Assembly: GCA_013397795.1 (NCBI GenBank) | Contig: VZTJ01003244.1 | Location: 1-64,000, forward strand | Direction: 5' to 3' | DNA length: 64,000 bases | Source of the DNA: Orthonyx spaldingii | Lineage: Eukaryota; Chordata; Aves; Passeriformes; Orthonychidae | Shown here: in pieces, positions 10,062 through 22,209 of the stretch | Layout: the number at the start of each line of letters is the position of its first letter | How positions within the stretch are numbered: the first letter of the stretch is position 1 | Notes under the pieces: generated by a model | The model's database searches: none | Told to the model about the DNA's origin: nothing | What the model saw: the letters and a program-made list of their open reading frames with translations, nothing else | Program-made: the position numbers and the translations under genes

Positions 10062-13000
10062 GAGACTGAAATGTCAGGGTTCATGGCTTATAAACATAGC
10101 TATGAAGCTGCAGGTAAGAAGAGAAGTGGTTTCTTGCTGCAGCTTTAGGAGCAGCAGAGATGCTCTTTGCTGACCTGAACTTTGCACAAATGGGTGAGTT
10201 ACAGAGTTCAGGTACCTTCAGTTCATGCAACCCATTCTTCACCAACACTGTGTTAGAGAAGCAGGCTGAGGTAAACAACGGCAAGTGAAGCACTTCAGAT
10301 AAGGAGGTTCTAGACAGAACATCCTTTTAGGAATAATCCATTCCAATCCATTCTTTGTTATTTAAGAATCCTGTGTCAATTAAATCACTCTGGCTGGCAA
10401 GGCCATAAGCTGCCTTGAGCAGAGGGACCTGTGACACTTTAACTGGTTTTCGTGATATGATACTCCTGTCAGACACTGAAAAATCTGATCCCTATCTTTT
10501 TTTCTCAAAAATATGATTACAGTCACTAAGGAAAACAACAACAAAAATAACAACAACAGTAGTTCAAATTTGAATGTTGGAACACAACTGTAGTGGTGTG
10601 GATTGAAAAATTAAATTTGCAAGAGAATTGTTGCAGATGATCTGATCCCATCAGGATGAAAACTTGCTCTGATACAAGTTTTATTTGTTTGCACACCCTA
10701 AAATTCTGAAACACAAATCTCCCTCCTTGTTCTATTCTATAATTAACTTATTTCCAGTGCCTGCAAGTTGGATTGAAGCATATATCTATTTTATCTACAA
10801 AATAAAACCCAAATTATCTCCAGCTTTCTTAACATGCTAAAATTTGTAGTTAACTAGTGCTTAGGCTTCGGCATAAACCAAAGAGATCAAGAAAACTCAA
10901 CATGAATCTTAGTGTTTAAGAGATGTCATTAACAAATACACGAGGGTGAAAAAAATACCAAAGTATTAAATGCAGTTAATTTTAATAATATATTTATATT
11001 TTGTTCAGTGAGAGAAATGGCTGTGCCCTTAAAAATAGCCAATCACACTGTTAACTCTAATTCTCATTGTTTGCTAAATGGTCCCTATTCTCCCTCAACA
11101 CAGTAGTTGTTCACAATTAATTTCCAGAGTTGAGTAGTTGAAACATAGACACAATGAAGAGGGAATACTGAAGGAAAAGAAGAAAAATTGGTAGGAAATG
11201 GTACAAGATAGCAGATGATCCTTTGGAGAACACTCAAAGTACCTACAGGAAAATAATAACAATAACAAACAACACCAATAATCAAAAAACTGACAACAGA
11301 GGCTTTGAACCAAATGATTTTTTTCATTTGCACCACACTCACCCTGCTGAATTGGCAGAGCACAATTTAATGAAGCTCCTAAGGATGCATCCAAAGCTTC
11401 ATTTCCTTTTCATTTCTTTTCTCAAGTTCTCAGCTCCTTCTCCCTGCTCTACTGGGCAACTTCACTCTCACACAGGCAGAGCCCCTCAATGCTCTTTGAA
11501 GGATGCGTCCACAGCCACATCTGTGGTGAGTAGGACTGTTCCCAGGTGAAAGTCACCTCTGAGAAAACATCATGAGCAGAAAGTTCAAAAAATCCTCTAT
11601 ACTCCCAAGCACATACCTACAACACCAAAAAACCTGTCAGATTTAGAGGATGCCTCCCCAGGCGAAATAGGGAAGAAAAATCCTCTGTGATGCTAAAAGC
11701 CTCACTCACCAGTGAAGATTTTTAAACAAAATATTTTTTGCTTCAACTCCCACTTTCTCTGTAGACCCACGAGGACACTCAGAGCATTTAAGCAGTGGAG
11801 TCTATTTTTATTCTGGCCCTATGGATTTGTATTTTTGTTTTCCCTTCTCGCTCTTAAGAAAGAGAACTGTGACATGCTTCCTGTGCAACACATTTATACA
11901 GTTTCACCCATCGTATTTCACCTTTAAGCTCCTAATTATTTTTAACAGGCCAAATGTGAGTGTTACATTCAGGGCATCAAAAGCTAATTTGCTCTTTCCT
12001 GATTGAAATGAGAGATTGACTCAAAATGGTTTAAAAAAAGCAAGGCCATCTAGAATTTTATGGAATTCTGACTCAACATTTAGGATTCTTAACTATTGTA
12101 GTATTAATATATTGGATAATATTAGTTAATTTATTAGGTGAGATATGCAGGTATATTGGTATTAAAAATGAATGTACAGTTTTGAAAGGTTTTCCCACAT
12201 AGGTTGCAGAGATTTTCATCAATGACATAAAGAGAACTTCTGAAAACTGCAAGGGGTGATAGTCATACAGATGAAACCCTAAAACTTAGGACAAAAGAGT
12301 ACAAAGTTTTGACACTACAAATAGCTAAAATATTAATTATTTAAAAGAAAGATGCAGAAACTGTTGATGCTTGGGATGCTTAAGAAAATTCCAAAGGAGC
12401 AGCTGGCATTCATATTCCAGAAAAGATGAGAGAAAATTCCTGACATTTGCATCTCCCATCTCACATATAAAGTTTATGTCTTTTAAGCAAACACACAAAC
12501 TTTGCAAAGATGGAGAATTAGGAGAAGAACAGTTTTAAGAATACATTATAAACTCTTATTTAGGAGAAATAATAGTCTATAATTTGTGACAAATTATCAC
12601 ACACTGATCAAAATGTGTGGATTCTGAATGCTGACTCTGCAAGACAGACACACTTAGCAGCTCCCAAGGATATCCAAAATGTCATTTAAACCATGTATTA
12701 TCCTGACTCTGCTACTTGTGTCTTGCTAAGACAAATTCTCGTGTTTCAGAGAAGATAGAAAAAAATTTCAAAACCCTTCTTTTATTTCACAGGGGAAAAT
12801 ATTAAACATGGGCGATAAATGAAATGTCTATAAGCATGGGCTGGATTATATGTAAATATGATGTAATAAAGTAGAAATTATTTTCATATGCACTTAAAGA
12901 TAAAATCATATCTCATAATCAAACTTTGGTTTCTCTTTTGGGGAAGTCTTGATGCAGTCCTTTTGTATTCTTTGAAACTTCTGATTTTAGTCCTTATTCA

Positions 13001-15738
13001 TTCTGAAAGAATGTTTATATTACAAATAAATCTTTGGGAGAGGATGGTTTCTTTCACTGTTCCCTTCTGCTTCCTGGGTTTCAATGAAGGTGTTTCAATG
13101 CCCAGAAGAATTGTGTAATTAACTGTATTTATCAAAAGCACTATAAGCAAACGTTCTGAACACCTCTGCTCTTCCAAAGCTGAATGCAATTTGGGTGAGT
13201 CACACTCTTCAAAGAGATTTAGAGAACACCATTTGGGCTTTTCATACTTGCAGTCAATGTGCTTGCATTTAGAATAATTGGATTAAACTTCAAACTGAAA
13301 AGGCTTGAGAAAGCAGAGGAAACCAAATGGCCTCGTTCATCGCTGTATTCCATAACTGGTGTAGCTGCACCTCATCCTCCCCACCCAGCATTAAAGTGGT
13401 AAGAAAATATCCTAATGGGATACTGAACAGAGCCTAATTTGGGCTGATGAGCCAGATCATTTTGTGATCAACTGCAGCTATTGTTACTATGAATTCTGAG
13501 GAGAGGATGCACACCATGATCCAGGCTTTATCACAGAGCTTTAGAGCTTTTAGCAGATTTTGTCACGGAGCAATTCCATGGCCTAGTGAAGTCAGCCAGG
13601 AGAAAATGAATCAGAGACAGTGCTGTGAGAATAAGACCCATGAAATGACAAGCTGGTTTTCTCTGCATGGTGTTGGTCAGGAACAAAAAGTAGCAAATGA
13701 GAACCTTTAGGGATATTTCTAAAATATGGATAGCGTCATCTTGTTGAAAAATTTCAACACCCAGAGACAGAATACGGTATATCTGACAGTTACACTTGTT
13801 TGCTAGAGCACAGCAGATGTATCTCTCTATGAATGTGGCAGATGAATAATTTTTCCACGCAATAGAAACATTTAGACTTGACATAGAGTGTGTTTCCAAA
13901 AGCAAATGTTAATTGAAATTTGATTATAGAAATAACCACTCTAAATTCTATATATTGATCTAAAAGATTAAAAGCTAAGAAAACACATTTCCCATCTTCT
14001 TGTTTTGCCTAATCTACCTGCAGGGCTGTACAAGTTTGCAAAGACATGTTTCTTCCTTCCCTTAGAGCGAAAAGGGTCTACCTGTAGGTTACCTTCACTC
14101 TTTAGTATATTCATTTGTCAAGTTTTAAATATTCTAAATACTTGTTCTATTTTATGTACAGATGATGGTCTAAAAAATGTTGTCTATTTTGTGTACAAAT
14201 GATGGAATAAATAAATGTTCCATTCAACATCTAACCAAACAGAGAGATTAAGTGTAAAGGGGAAAATACGAGGAGGAGATAGAAACTAATGAATTATATG
14301 GATTAGCATGAGAACAAATAACAGAGGATAAGAAAGTGGGTGGCCATATTTCATCTCTTGATGAGTCTGTTACCTAGGAAACAGAAGACTGAGTGATTGC
14401 ATAAATGACCCTATGCCTGTGGATTTGATTTGATGAAATTATATAGGACTACAATTTATGCAGAACAAGGAAGAAGATTGTCAGGGGCATTGTTTATTAG
14501 GTGAAATAAAAAGCCTAAAAACCTATTTTCCTTTCAATGAGGTTTTAAAGCATTTATTACCTAAGTCTTCTGTCTTTACTAAGTTTCTGACCTAACAAAA
14601 CGATGCAATAAAAACTAACCAATCACCTCATGCAGCTGATTAACCACCCTTTTTAAAGGTGCCTGTAGAGGACACTAATCATTCACTGAACTCCAGCTCT
14701 CACCAACAGGACTGCAGCTGATTCCAGCAGACATCCAGCTGGTATTGTTAGGACAGCATTTTGACTACTAACGAGAAGTTCATTAATCTGCTATGTCTGC
14801 TGGCCTTCCACCAAAGGCAATCCAGTTAAAGAAGCCATAGCATGCCTTCCTGTATGGCAGTGAACAGCTATCACTCAATTTTATACTAGACAAAGCTGCT
14901 ATTCATATGAAAATCTTTGTAAAGATATTAAGTACCTACAAAAAAATGACAGTTTTTTCCATTCCTGACACAAAAAACCCTCTCAGGAACTCAGAGGAAC
15001 AGCAGCAAGAATTCAAAGAGCATGTTTTTTCAATGTAGTGCAATTAGGTTTTTTTAGGTATGCTTTTCATCACCAACTTCCTAAAACTTTAGGAAGGTTT
15101 GACTACTTTCAAAGATGTTCCAATGACCTTCTAACATACTGTTTCTTCATTTTCTGTACAAACAAAAAGCTTAGAGTATGCGTAAAAGAAAGAGTTGAAT
15201 ATAAAGATTATTATGTTTGAAAAGGCATAGGAAATAATATTTGTAATGATATTCAGAATGGTCAAACTGAGTGAGCTCCAACAATTTCTTCACATGATGT
15301 CCAAAAGGTAATGTCTGGGAATGAACATAAGAATGGAACAAACATAAAGTGAACTTGGATCAAAATATTGGTTTGCATTTGCTTTGTGCCTAAACTTGAG
15401 CAGCTGGCAGTACTAAAATCAGCACACTCGCTGTGAGAATGGGGTTTTAGGGATATTGGTATTAACATTTTTATTCAGAAAAAGATGTGACATCCCACAG
15501 CAACAAATTTTTGTTACATAGAACTGGACAAATGCACTGCTGGTTTAAAAATGGAATTTCACCAGTTACAGTAGAATCTTGTCCTGGAGACGTTCTGAAA
15601 GGAACAGTATGTACTGACACTGACAATGAGCTGTTTCCAGGTCCTATTTTATTCCTGTGAACATACAAAATGATAAATAGATGATATCATAATCATCTGT
15701 TAAAACCAAGCTAAAATATTGAGAGGCTGGAAAACAGT
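10062..15738. other. unique AT-rich DNA, no supported gene
   Basis: No recognisable coding region. Items seen are a short AAC-rich run at about 10532-10560, an AAT/AAC-rich run at about 11250-11290, and an 8-bp stem with a 3-nt loop at 12579-12597. The largest frames (108-124 codons at 11223-11549 and 13531-13905) have no motif and are probably chance. Confidence 0.5.
12579..12597. other. 8-bp inverted repeat with 3-nt loop
   Basis: ATAATTTG and CAAATTAT are exact reverse complements separated by TGA. The DNA is AT-rich, so this may be chance. Confidence 0.55.
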
Positions 15739-16150
15739 ATGTGGGAGAAGAGGAATATTTCCTGTAGGAGCTGTGACCCACAGAGAGCCCACACAAGAGC
15801 AGACTCATCTTGCAGGACTGCAGTCTGTGAAGATTTCATGCTGGAATGGCTTGTGAAGGACTACAGGAAAGGACCTGTGCTGCAGCAGGGGATAAGTGTG
15901 AGAAGGAAGGCGCAGCAGAGAGAAAATATTATGGCATGGGGAGCTTTTGTTTTTTGTCTTTTATTCTCACCTCCACGTCTATTTTAAGTGGGAATAAATT
16001 AAATTAATTTTCCCAAGCACTAAGTTTTGCCCATGACAAAGTAAATGTTTTTATGGTCTTTTGTCTTGACCCATGAGACTTTTCATTTTATTTTCTCTTC
16101 TCTCCCATTGAGGAAGGGGAGTGAGAGAGGCTGGGTGAGGGTCAGATCAA
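15739..16150 (+). mobile_element. 5'-truncated ERVL-type LTR remnant
   Basis: This stretch resembles the 3' half of the common avian ERVL-type LTR. It has a purine-rich repeat part with GAGCCCACACAAGAGCAGAC and 'CTGCAGCAGGGGATAAGTGTGAGAAGGAAGG', then AATAAATTAAATTAATTTTCCC (15993-16014). After that come TTTTGCCCATGACAAAGTAAAT, CTTGACCCATGAGACTTTTC and GGGGAGTGAGAGAGGCTGGG near the end. The 5' promoter half and the terminal CA are not recognisable, so the limits are approximate. The family assignment rests on recalled consensus features and no search was run. It encodes no protein of its own. Confidence 0.7.
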
Positions 16151-17450
16151 AGTTAATGCACCACCCAACCTTCATCAAACTTCAGTTATTCACTGCAGGC
16201 ATCTAATGCAAGATTCTCCAGGTCAGTGTCTTTCAAACAAATTTTGTATTGCAGCCATAACTTTGGCAGTAAAAGGCAAGAGTTAACTGAGAAGTAAGAA
16301 TGCATTCAAGTGATGCTCACGTATGAAATTGCTGATGCCAGCACACGACTTTAATTGCACTGACATAGAAGTTTAAAGCAAAGAAGCTATTTTTACCATC
16401 TCCTTACATGCATTCCTAATGCACAATTAATTTTTTGGCTTAGAAGAATTTACTTTATAAAAATATTTCAGCTGGAAGAAAAAAACCCTCTGAAAAGACA
16501 ATATTTTCATAAGAAGACATATTTTCATAAAAGACATAAAAGACATATTTTCATAGGAAGTTTAATCAGGAGAGTTATTTTGGGCTTTTTCCCCAAACTT
16601 GACATAGTGAATGATTTAACACATTTGTGAAACAACCCACCACAAAAGTTTATGAAAGATTGTAATTTTTTTTAAAAAATTAAAAAATAATGGAATTAAT
16701 TAATACAGCTAGAAAATAAATTAAAAAAATAAAACAATATTTTCTGGGGCAGGGGACACCTGAGGACAGTAACAAGTAGATGAGGACAAGGGAACACTGT
16801 AGAAGTTACTACATGCCACCAAACGTGGAACTAGGTTCTCCTTGAATCCAAAGTCTAAATTGCTAATAGAAGACAAATTCAGGATACTGGTGCTTCTAGT
16901 TTAATAGACAAAGTGTGGATTAAAAATTTTGTTTCATATCTGTCAACTAAGGAAAAGTTAATGTAACAGTTGACTTAAGGAGGAAAAATATTAGGAAACG
17001 TTATTGACCAGACTACCAAAACTCCGTTCTCTGCTTCAGAATGAAGGAACAGAATGAACAGAATTTAATAATATGCAAATTGTGAGACCACAAACAAAAT
17101 AAAATATCCATTAAATATTTACAAAGGTGTGTCTGTGGTGTTCATCTAAGTCTATCAGTTTCTAAAATCTTGGTAAGCCTCACTGATTACTTGAAATTGA
17201 TGACATTCTTGCTATAGTGCTATAATGGATATCTGAACTCGTTTACTTGTACTGCAACTTACTGGAAGGTATAAGAACATTAAAATTTTATATTTAATAT
17301 TTCTTTGGTTCAGATTATTTTCATTTTTATTGCATGTTCTGCCTCCTTACTTGGAGCAGCTATTTTTTATTGCTGTGTGACTTCCTGTAAAGAGAAGGCA
17401 TCTAGAAACATGCTAGTGGCTTTCAGTTACAGGTTTTCATCTTCAACATC
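16151..17450. other. unique AT-rich DNA with a local repeat
   Basis: It holds three copies of an AGACATATTTTCATA unit at 16496-16555 and a very AT-rich stretch at 16665-16740. No gene is recognised. Confidence 0.5.
16496..16555. repeat. three-copy AGACATATTTTCATA tandem repeat
   Basis: Copies lie at 16496-16511 (one extra A), 16515-16529 and 16541-16555. A partial AGACATAA unit sits between the second and third. This looks like a recent local slippage product. Confidence 0.8.
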
Positions 17451-17612
17451 TGTCGTGGGTTTACCCAGGAAGGGTCAGTCTTGCAAGTGACCTGTGGTGC
17501 AGGAAGCAGTGCACCTTGCTTCCTGGGAAACAGAGACAGTGACCAGCTAGTTTTGAGTATTGATGGGTGTATAATCTAATTAAAAGTTGTTCTGCCTCCA
17601 GGAAAAAAGCCA

Positions 17613-17620
17613 TATTTAAG
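17613..17620 (+). promoter_or_regulatory. LTR TATA-type box
   Basis: TATTTAAG within GCCATATTTAAGAGAG, about 165 bp from the LTR start, in the position of the U3 promoter. The same TATTTAAG form occurs in the LTR at 60541-61036. Confidence 0.55.
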
Positions 17621-17990
17621 AGAGATACACCTGAGGAAAACCCCTTTTCCTGTCCTGTTGCTGCCAGAGAAGCAAATTCTGTGCTTCTCTCTCTGGTAAG
17701 GCTGGGCCCTTGCCCTCCCTCCCCCCTCAGAGAGGGAGAGGGGCGTTGGAAGGGAGTTGGCAGCAGCAGGGCCGCTGAGCGTGGGGAGGACCGGGCCCGA
17801 GCTCTCCGGCTCGGATGCAGTTTAGTAAACAAGCAGGGGCCGGGCCCTGCTCTGGCACCTTGGCCAGGCCAGCCCTGCCGGGCCGGGCCAGCTTTACAGA
17901 GTAAGGCTAATGAGCCTCTGACTTTCTTTATATTCTTTAAAGTTTGGACCTGCTTTACCTACTCCTAATCCTTATCTCACAGCAAACTTA

Positions 17991-17996
17991 AATAAA
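17991..17996 (+). terminator. LTR polyadenylation signal AATAAA
   Basis: AATAAA followed by ATCTGGTAAGTGTGCTGG, about 60 bp before the LTR end, as expected for the R/U5 boundary region. Confidence 0.55.
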
Positions 17997-18061
17997 ATCT
18001 GGTAAGTGTGCTGGCGTTTAACCAAAAACTCAAGTGAACGAACTCAAACCACTACAACGTC

Positions 18062-19372
18062 TAAGGATTTTTTATTTTGAACTATGCTTTCAGTCTCTGA
18101 CTGTTTAATTCATACATATATATTTATGTTTCCTCATTATACCTGATTTTATAGATTTAAAATCCTTAGTAGATGAACCTACAATAGTTTATATATATTG
18201 TGTGAGAAGCTGCATATTGAACTATTGACCCGGTGCTTGCTTGGAACAAGTAAGTTTTTCACACACATTTTTGAAGATTCTCACTATCTCCTAACAATGT
18301 TTTGTCCTTTTGCAGGTAAATGATTTCTCATCTGGGAATTGCCACGTTTACTACAGTAATGATCTTTCCGTGATGGTAATGACGATGCCCAAGTCCTCAT
18401 CTCCCTTTGGCTGCCTGGGCCAGCTTATGGAACTGGGTCATAATTCAAAGTTGGGTGGTGATTAAGCAGGCATTTAACTGTAAAAATGAATGCCAGTCAA
18501 GGTGGAGAGGTACTGGCCTGGACCCCCAAAAAAGTGATGGTGATGTAGAGATTCCAATGAATATTGCCTGTGGGATGAAAGCACTAAGAAGTTGCTTTTG
18601 AAAGCGAGAGGTATCCATCCAAGAGTGAGACCAGCACAGCTGTTCTGATATGCCACTCAAAACCCAGCACAGCAACAGAGGCATGGCAAATTTTTTTTAT
18701 GTAGCAGGATGGGTGGTCTGCTAAGGCAGGAGAGGAAAGCTGCATGATCTGGCATGAGGAGAAAAATAGCAGGAGAAAGACTGGCAGTAAAGAGAGCTTG
18801 AAGCAATCCTGTGATGAGCATGTGGTTTGACCATCACCCCTTAGTTTGCCAATCTTCCTTGTCCTATTATCATTGGCAGTGGCAGTCTGGTAGTCTTTGA
18901 CTCTACAAATACTGCAGCTGGTCTTAATGACAGGCAAATCTGCTTTGAAAAAATGAGACATACTGCACCTTGCCATCTAAAGACATAGACGTAAGTCATT
19001 CTTATGGGAAGTGCTCTCAGGAATTAAGAATAAGCACAGACTAACAGGAAATAAAAAACATTTGCTTGCACTCAAGAAATTCACCCATTTCTACTGAGCT
19101 TCAGTAGACTCAAAGAAAAAAAAGAAAAATGATAAAATTTTGGTGTTCCTTTCCATGACTTCAGTAAGACCAACTTGAATTTGTCCATTTTATCCATTTT
19201 GATGACCAGAAATACACAGATTTTGGAAGACTTTCTGTGAAGCAAGTGAAACAGGAGATGATAATGCTGCCAAAGGAAGTGCAGCCAAACCTGATGACAT
19301 CTACTCCTTCTTTCAAAGTCTGTTTGTTCAGCCTCAAAGGAACATGATATGTAAGAAATCTGATACTATTGG
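18062..19372. other. unique DNA, no supported gene
   Basis: No repeat or coding family is recognised. Open frames up to 130 codons (18584-18976, minus) show no motif. Confidence 0.5.
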
Positions 19373-19541
19373 TGCCAGAGAGGTTGTGAGCTCCCCATTC
19401 CAAAGGTGTTCAAGACTGGGTTGGTCAGGGTTTGGAGCAACCTGGTCTACTGGACAGTGCCCTACCCATGGCAGGGGGTGGAACTGGATGAGCTTTAAGG
19501 TCCATTCCTACTCAAACCATTCTGCAAGTCTATGAATCTGA
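19373..19541 (+). mobile_element. CR1 LINE 3' end
   Basis: Plus-strand CR1 tail that starts in GCCAGAGAGGTTGTGAGCTC, continues with AGGTGTTCAAGACTGGGTTGG, 'CTACCCATGGCAGGGGGTGGAACTGGATGAGC' and 'TTTAAGGTCCATTCC', and ends in a degenerate TCTGCAAGTCTATGAATCTG octamer zone. Confidence 0.88.
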
Positions 19542-22125
19542 TACTACTGTGATAAATCTGGTGTTTCGACTTATGAGGCAGATGTGGAACACATTCTGTG
19601 CAGATAATATACTATAATAAGAGTCTCACATTGTCTCTGATGTGCCAGGAGAAGCCTGAATATTTCCCCTTTAGTACCCATAATTCATTAGATGAAATAT
19701 GCTACAGTACTCTCTTCTCCTTGCTTGCCACATTTTTTAGTAGGGGTTAGTATCTGCCCTTCTATGGAAACTTGCTGGTAAGAATTCAATGTGACAGCTG
19801 AAATATATTTTCCATTGTCCCATGATTATTTTTTCCCATAACTTTATATCATATCAAACATTTATTTAAATAGCCCAAATTTCATATGTCACGAACAATT
19901 AAGCATATGAAAAATTTTAATTGCTAATGTAAACTGTGTCCCTTTACATCTGATCTAGTAAAATTATTCCTTCCATGCACACTAGCTCTGTGCCACAAGA
20001 ACTCTGCCATTCTCAGAGTATCACTTTTGATCCAGCAAGATGGGGAAGCTTGCAGTAAAAATGACAGCAGGACCCTGACCCATGCTCAAATTGTTCTTTC
20101 CTCATGGGTCCAGCCAGTGAACTGGAACAGTGTGAAAACTGGAAAACTTGATTCTGCTGACAAACTTTTCAAGTTTGATGTCCCAAAGACATGGTATTTA
20201 CCAAGCTGACCATTTTATGGATGACTGCTTCACTGAAGAAAAAATACAACCTTTCAAATAAAAGCACAAAACTATCTTAAAAAGTAATACTACAATTCAT
20301 GCAAAAAATGCTCAGTAAGAAGACCCAGTAAATACATTCAATGATGAAGAGCCATTTTAGCTTGTGATCAGATTATTAAATAGTCTGCATTATCATGGTT
20401 TAAAGACATAAGTCATGCTCTCATTTAAAATCGAGTGTTCTCAAATTGTTTTCAGACTTGCATTCATGATAGTGAATTTTAACATATAAGAATAAAGCAT
20501 TTCCTTATCTTTATGATGAACTTTCAGATATTCCGTAAGGAGTTTGCATACCAAAATAGTTCCTACTAGAAAAATTCAAGCAAACATCTCTCCCTAATGA
20601 ATATTCTAGCAGGCCATTCAGTGAAGCATGTGGGGTTGACATGTTGTTTTCTAAATTATTCCTCTGCAGGGCAGGAATTCTTAATGCCAGGACTCACTAC
20701 ATGTTAGCAGTGACAAGGTCCATTAATCCTTGTGGTGAACTGGGTTGTGAGCTCTCATTTTCCTTGGACTGATTATAAAAATATTGGAGTTATATTATTG
20801 TCAATTCCAGATGAACAGAATCAGTACACGTTATCGTCATACAACATTAGGACAAACTTCACAGCTTTGCAGTCATTTATGTTGTTCAAGAGATGAAATA
20901 CAATTACACAAGAGTTAATGCGAACCTGATTTCTGTTTCTGTGTCATCAGCAGATTATGAAACTGAACCTTCAGGAAAACAACTTTGACCTTTGCATGTC
21001 TATCTTTACCTCTAATTGGAACATCAACAAAACACAATTACTTTATTTCATTATCAATTACTTGAACTCCCAAAACTTCTTGAAGAACCTGTATTAACTG
21101 TTTAACTCTGCACCTCAAAAAACTCTCTAACCCCAAATTCTTAGGATAAGTGATGTCTCAGGTGAAAAAACATGGAAAAAGTAAATCACCATATGATAAT
21201 TAGTAAGAAGAGTAAATCTAAGCAAATATGTAACCTGAAGATTAAACTCATCTTACCAGGGTCAGGACTACATTTATTTTGAAGAACCTGACATATTATC
21301 CCTATATTTACATGCCATCTAGAAATACTCGTTCTGAGCAGTAAAATGTCAAATCAGCTATCAGCAAGACTTTGCCCAAAACAAGTTATCTGAAGCTGTG
21401 CTAAGTTTTCTTGCTTTGTTCCATTTACCAGAAAACAGGTAAATCTTTTCACTCTGAAGGAGATCCTAAAGGTATAGTAGTCGTCAAGGCAGAATTTGGC
21501 CAAAATGGCCAACATTTTCAGAATTAAGTGCATAGGAGATGCACAAATTGCTATGTATCTGTATTTTCAGAGGTTATGATCTCTAGCATTAATTTAGTGT
21601 CCTCTGTCCCCATGAATAAACCTAGGAGTTGAAATCTACAGTGGTTTGGTTGAATGGTCCCTTTCACTGAATGTTTTGGGAATGCCGGAGTGTAAAGTTG
21701 TCATCTGTGGAACTCCAATTACAGAATTCATTTCCCACTGCTGGTCTAATAAAACACAAAACAAACACAACTCATCTACTAAGAGAACAGAGAGTTCACA
21801 ATGTTTTATAAGGGACTAACTTGATCCAGCATGGATTGATACATATAGTGGGATTTGCCTTTGAATTGCTCCCCAAATTTAATAATACATAAGTAACAAT
21901 TCCAAAATAATTTTGATTTTTAAAAGAGAATCTTTGAAGAAAACCTCAGCAAAATAGGCGGTTAAAGCATATGTTAACAACTCCATTTTGCAACCATCCA
22001 TACATGGACAAAATTAATTCTACACTTGTGGAAAGGAAAAAAAAATTACCTGTACCATGAATAAACAAATAGAACGTAAAGAGGGTGTACTTTTAAATGA
22101 TTGTTCCTCATCACTGTAGAACTTA
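19542..22125. other. unique AT-rich DNA, nothing recognised
   Basis: No open frame longer than about 60 codons and no repeat were seen. Confidence 0.5.
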
Positions 22126-22209
22126 GAGAATCAGGAATGGTTTGGGCTGGAAGGGACCTTAAAGCTCATGTTGTTCCAAGCCCCTGCCATTAGATACAGT
22201 GTCACTGGG
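22126..22209 (-). mobile_element. short CR1 3' end
   Basis: GAGAATCAGGAATGGTTTGGGCTGGAAGGGACCTTAAAGCTCATGT and 'CCAAGCCCCTGCCATTAGATACAGTGTC' are the reverse complement of a CR1 tail. It is only about 85 bp long, with a single degenerate terminal octamer. Confidence 0.85.

Larger units (their letters stand above)
17451..18056 (+). mobile_element. solo LTR of an endogenous retrovirus, 606 bp
   Basis: The element runs from TGTCGTGGGTTTACCC to CAAACCACTACA, giving the TG...CA frame of LTRs. It is flanked by ACATC (17446-17450) and ACGTC (18057-18061), a 5-bp target duplication with one mismatch. A TATTTAAG promoter box lies at 17613-17620 and an AATAAA polyadenylation signal at 17991-17996. The part between, about 17690-17900, is strikingly GC- and CpG-rich against its AT-rich surroundings. 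No second LTR or internal retroviral sequence follows, so it is a solo LTR left by LTR-LTR recombination. The 5-bp duplication is compatible with ERVL or some class I families. Long open frames on both strands inside it (133 and 123 codons) are by-products of its GC content. Confidence 0.8.

Noticed and set aside
17461..17968. 123- and 133-codon frames on both strands
   Set aside because: They lie inside a GC-rich LTR, where stop codons are rare. No protein similarity is visible.
15739..18056. Two same-strand LTRs as the ends of one provirus
   Set aside because: The LTR remnant at 15739-16150 and the LTR at 17451-18056 do not share sequence, and the DNA between them shows no retroviral coding or primer-binding region.
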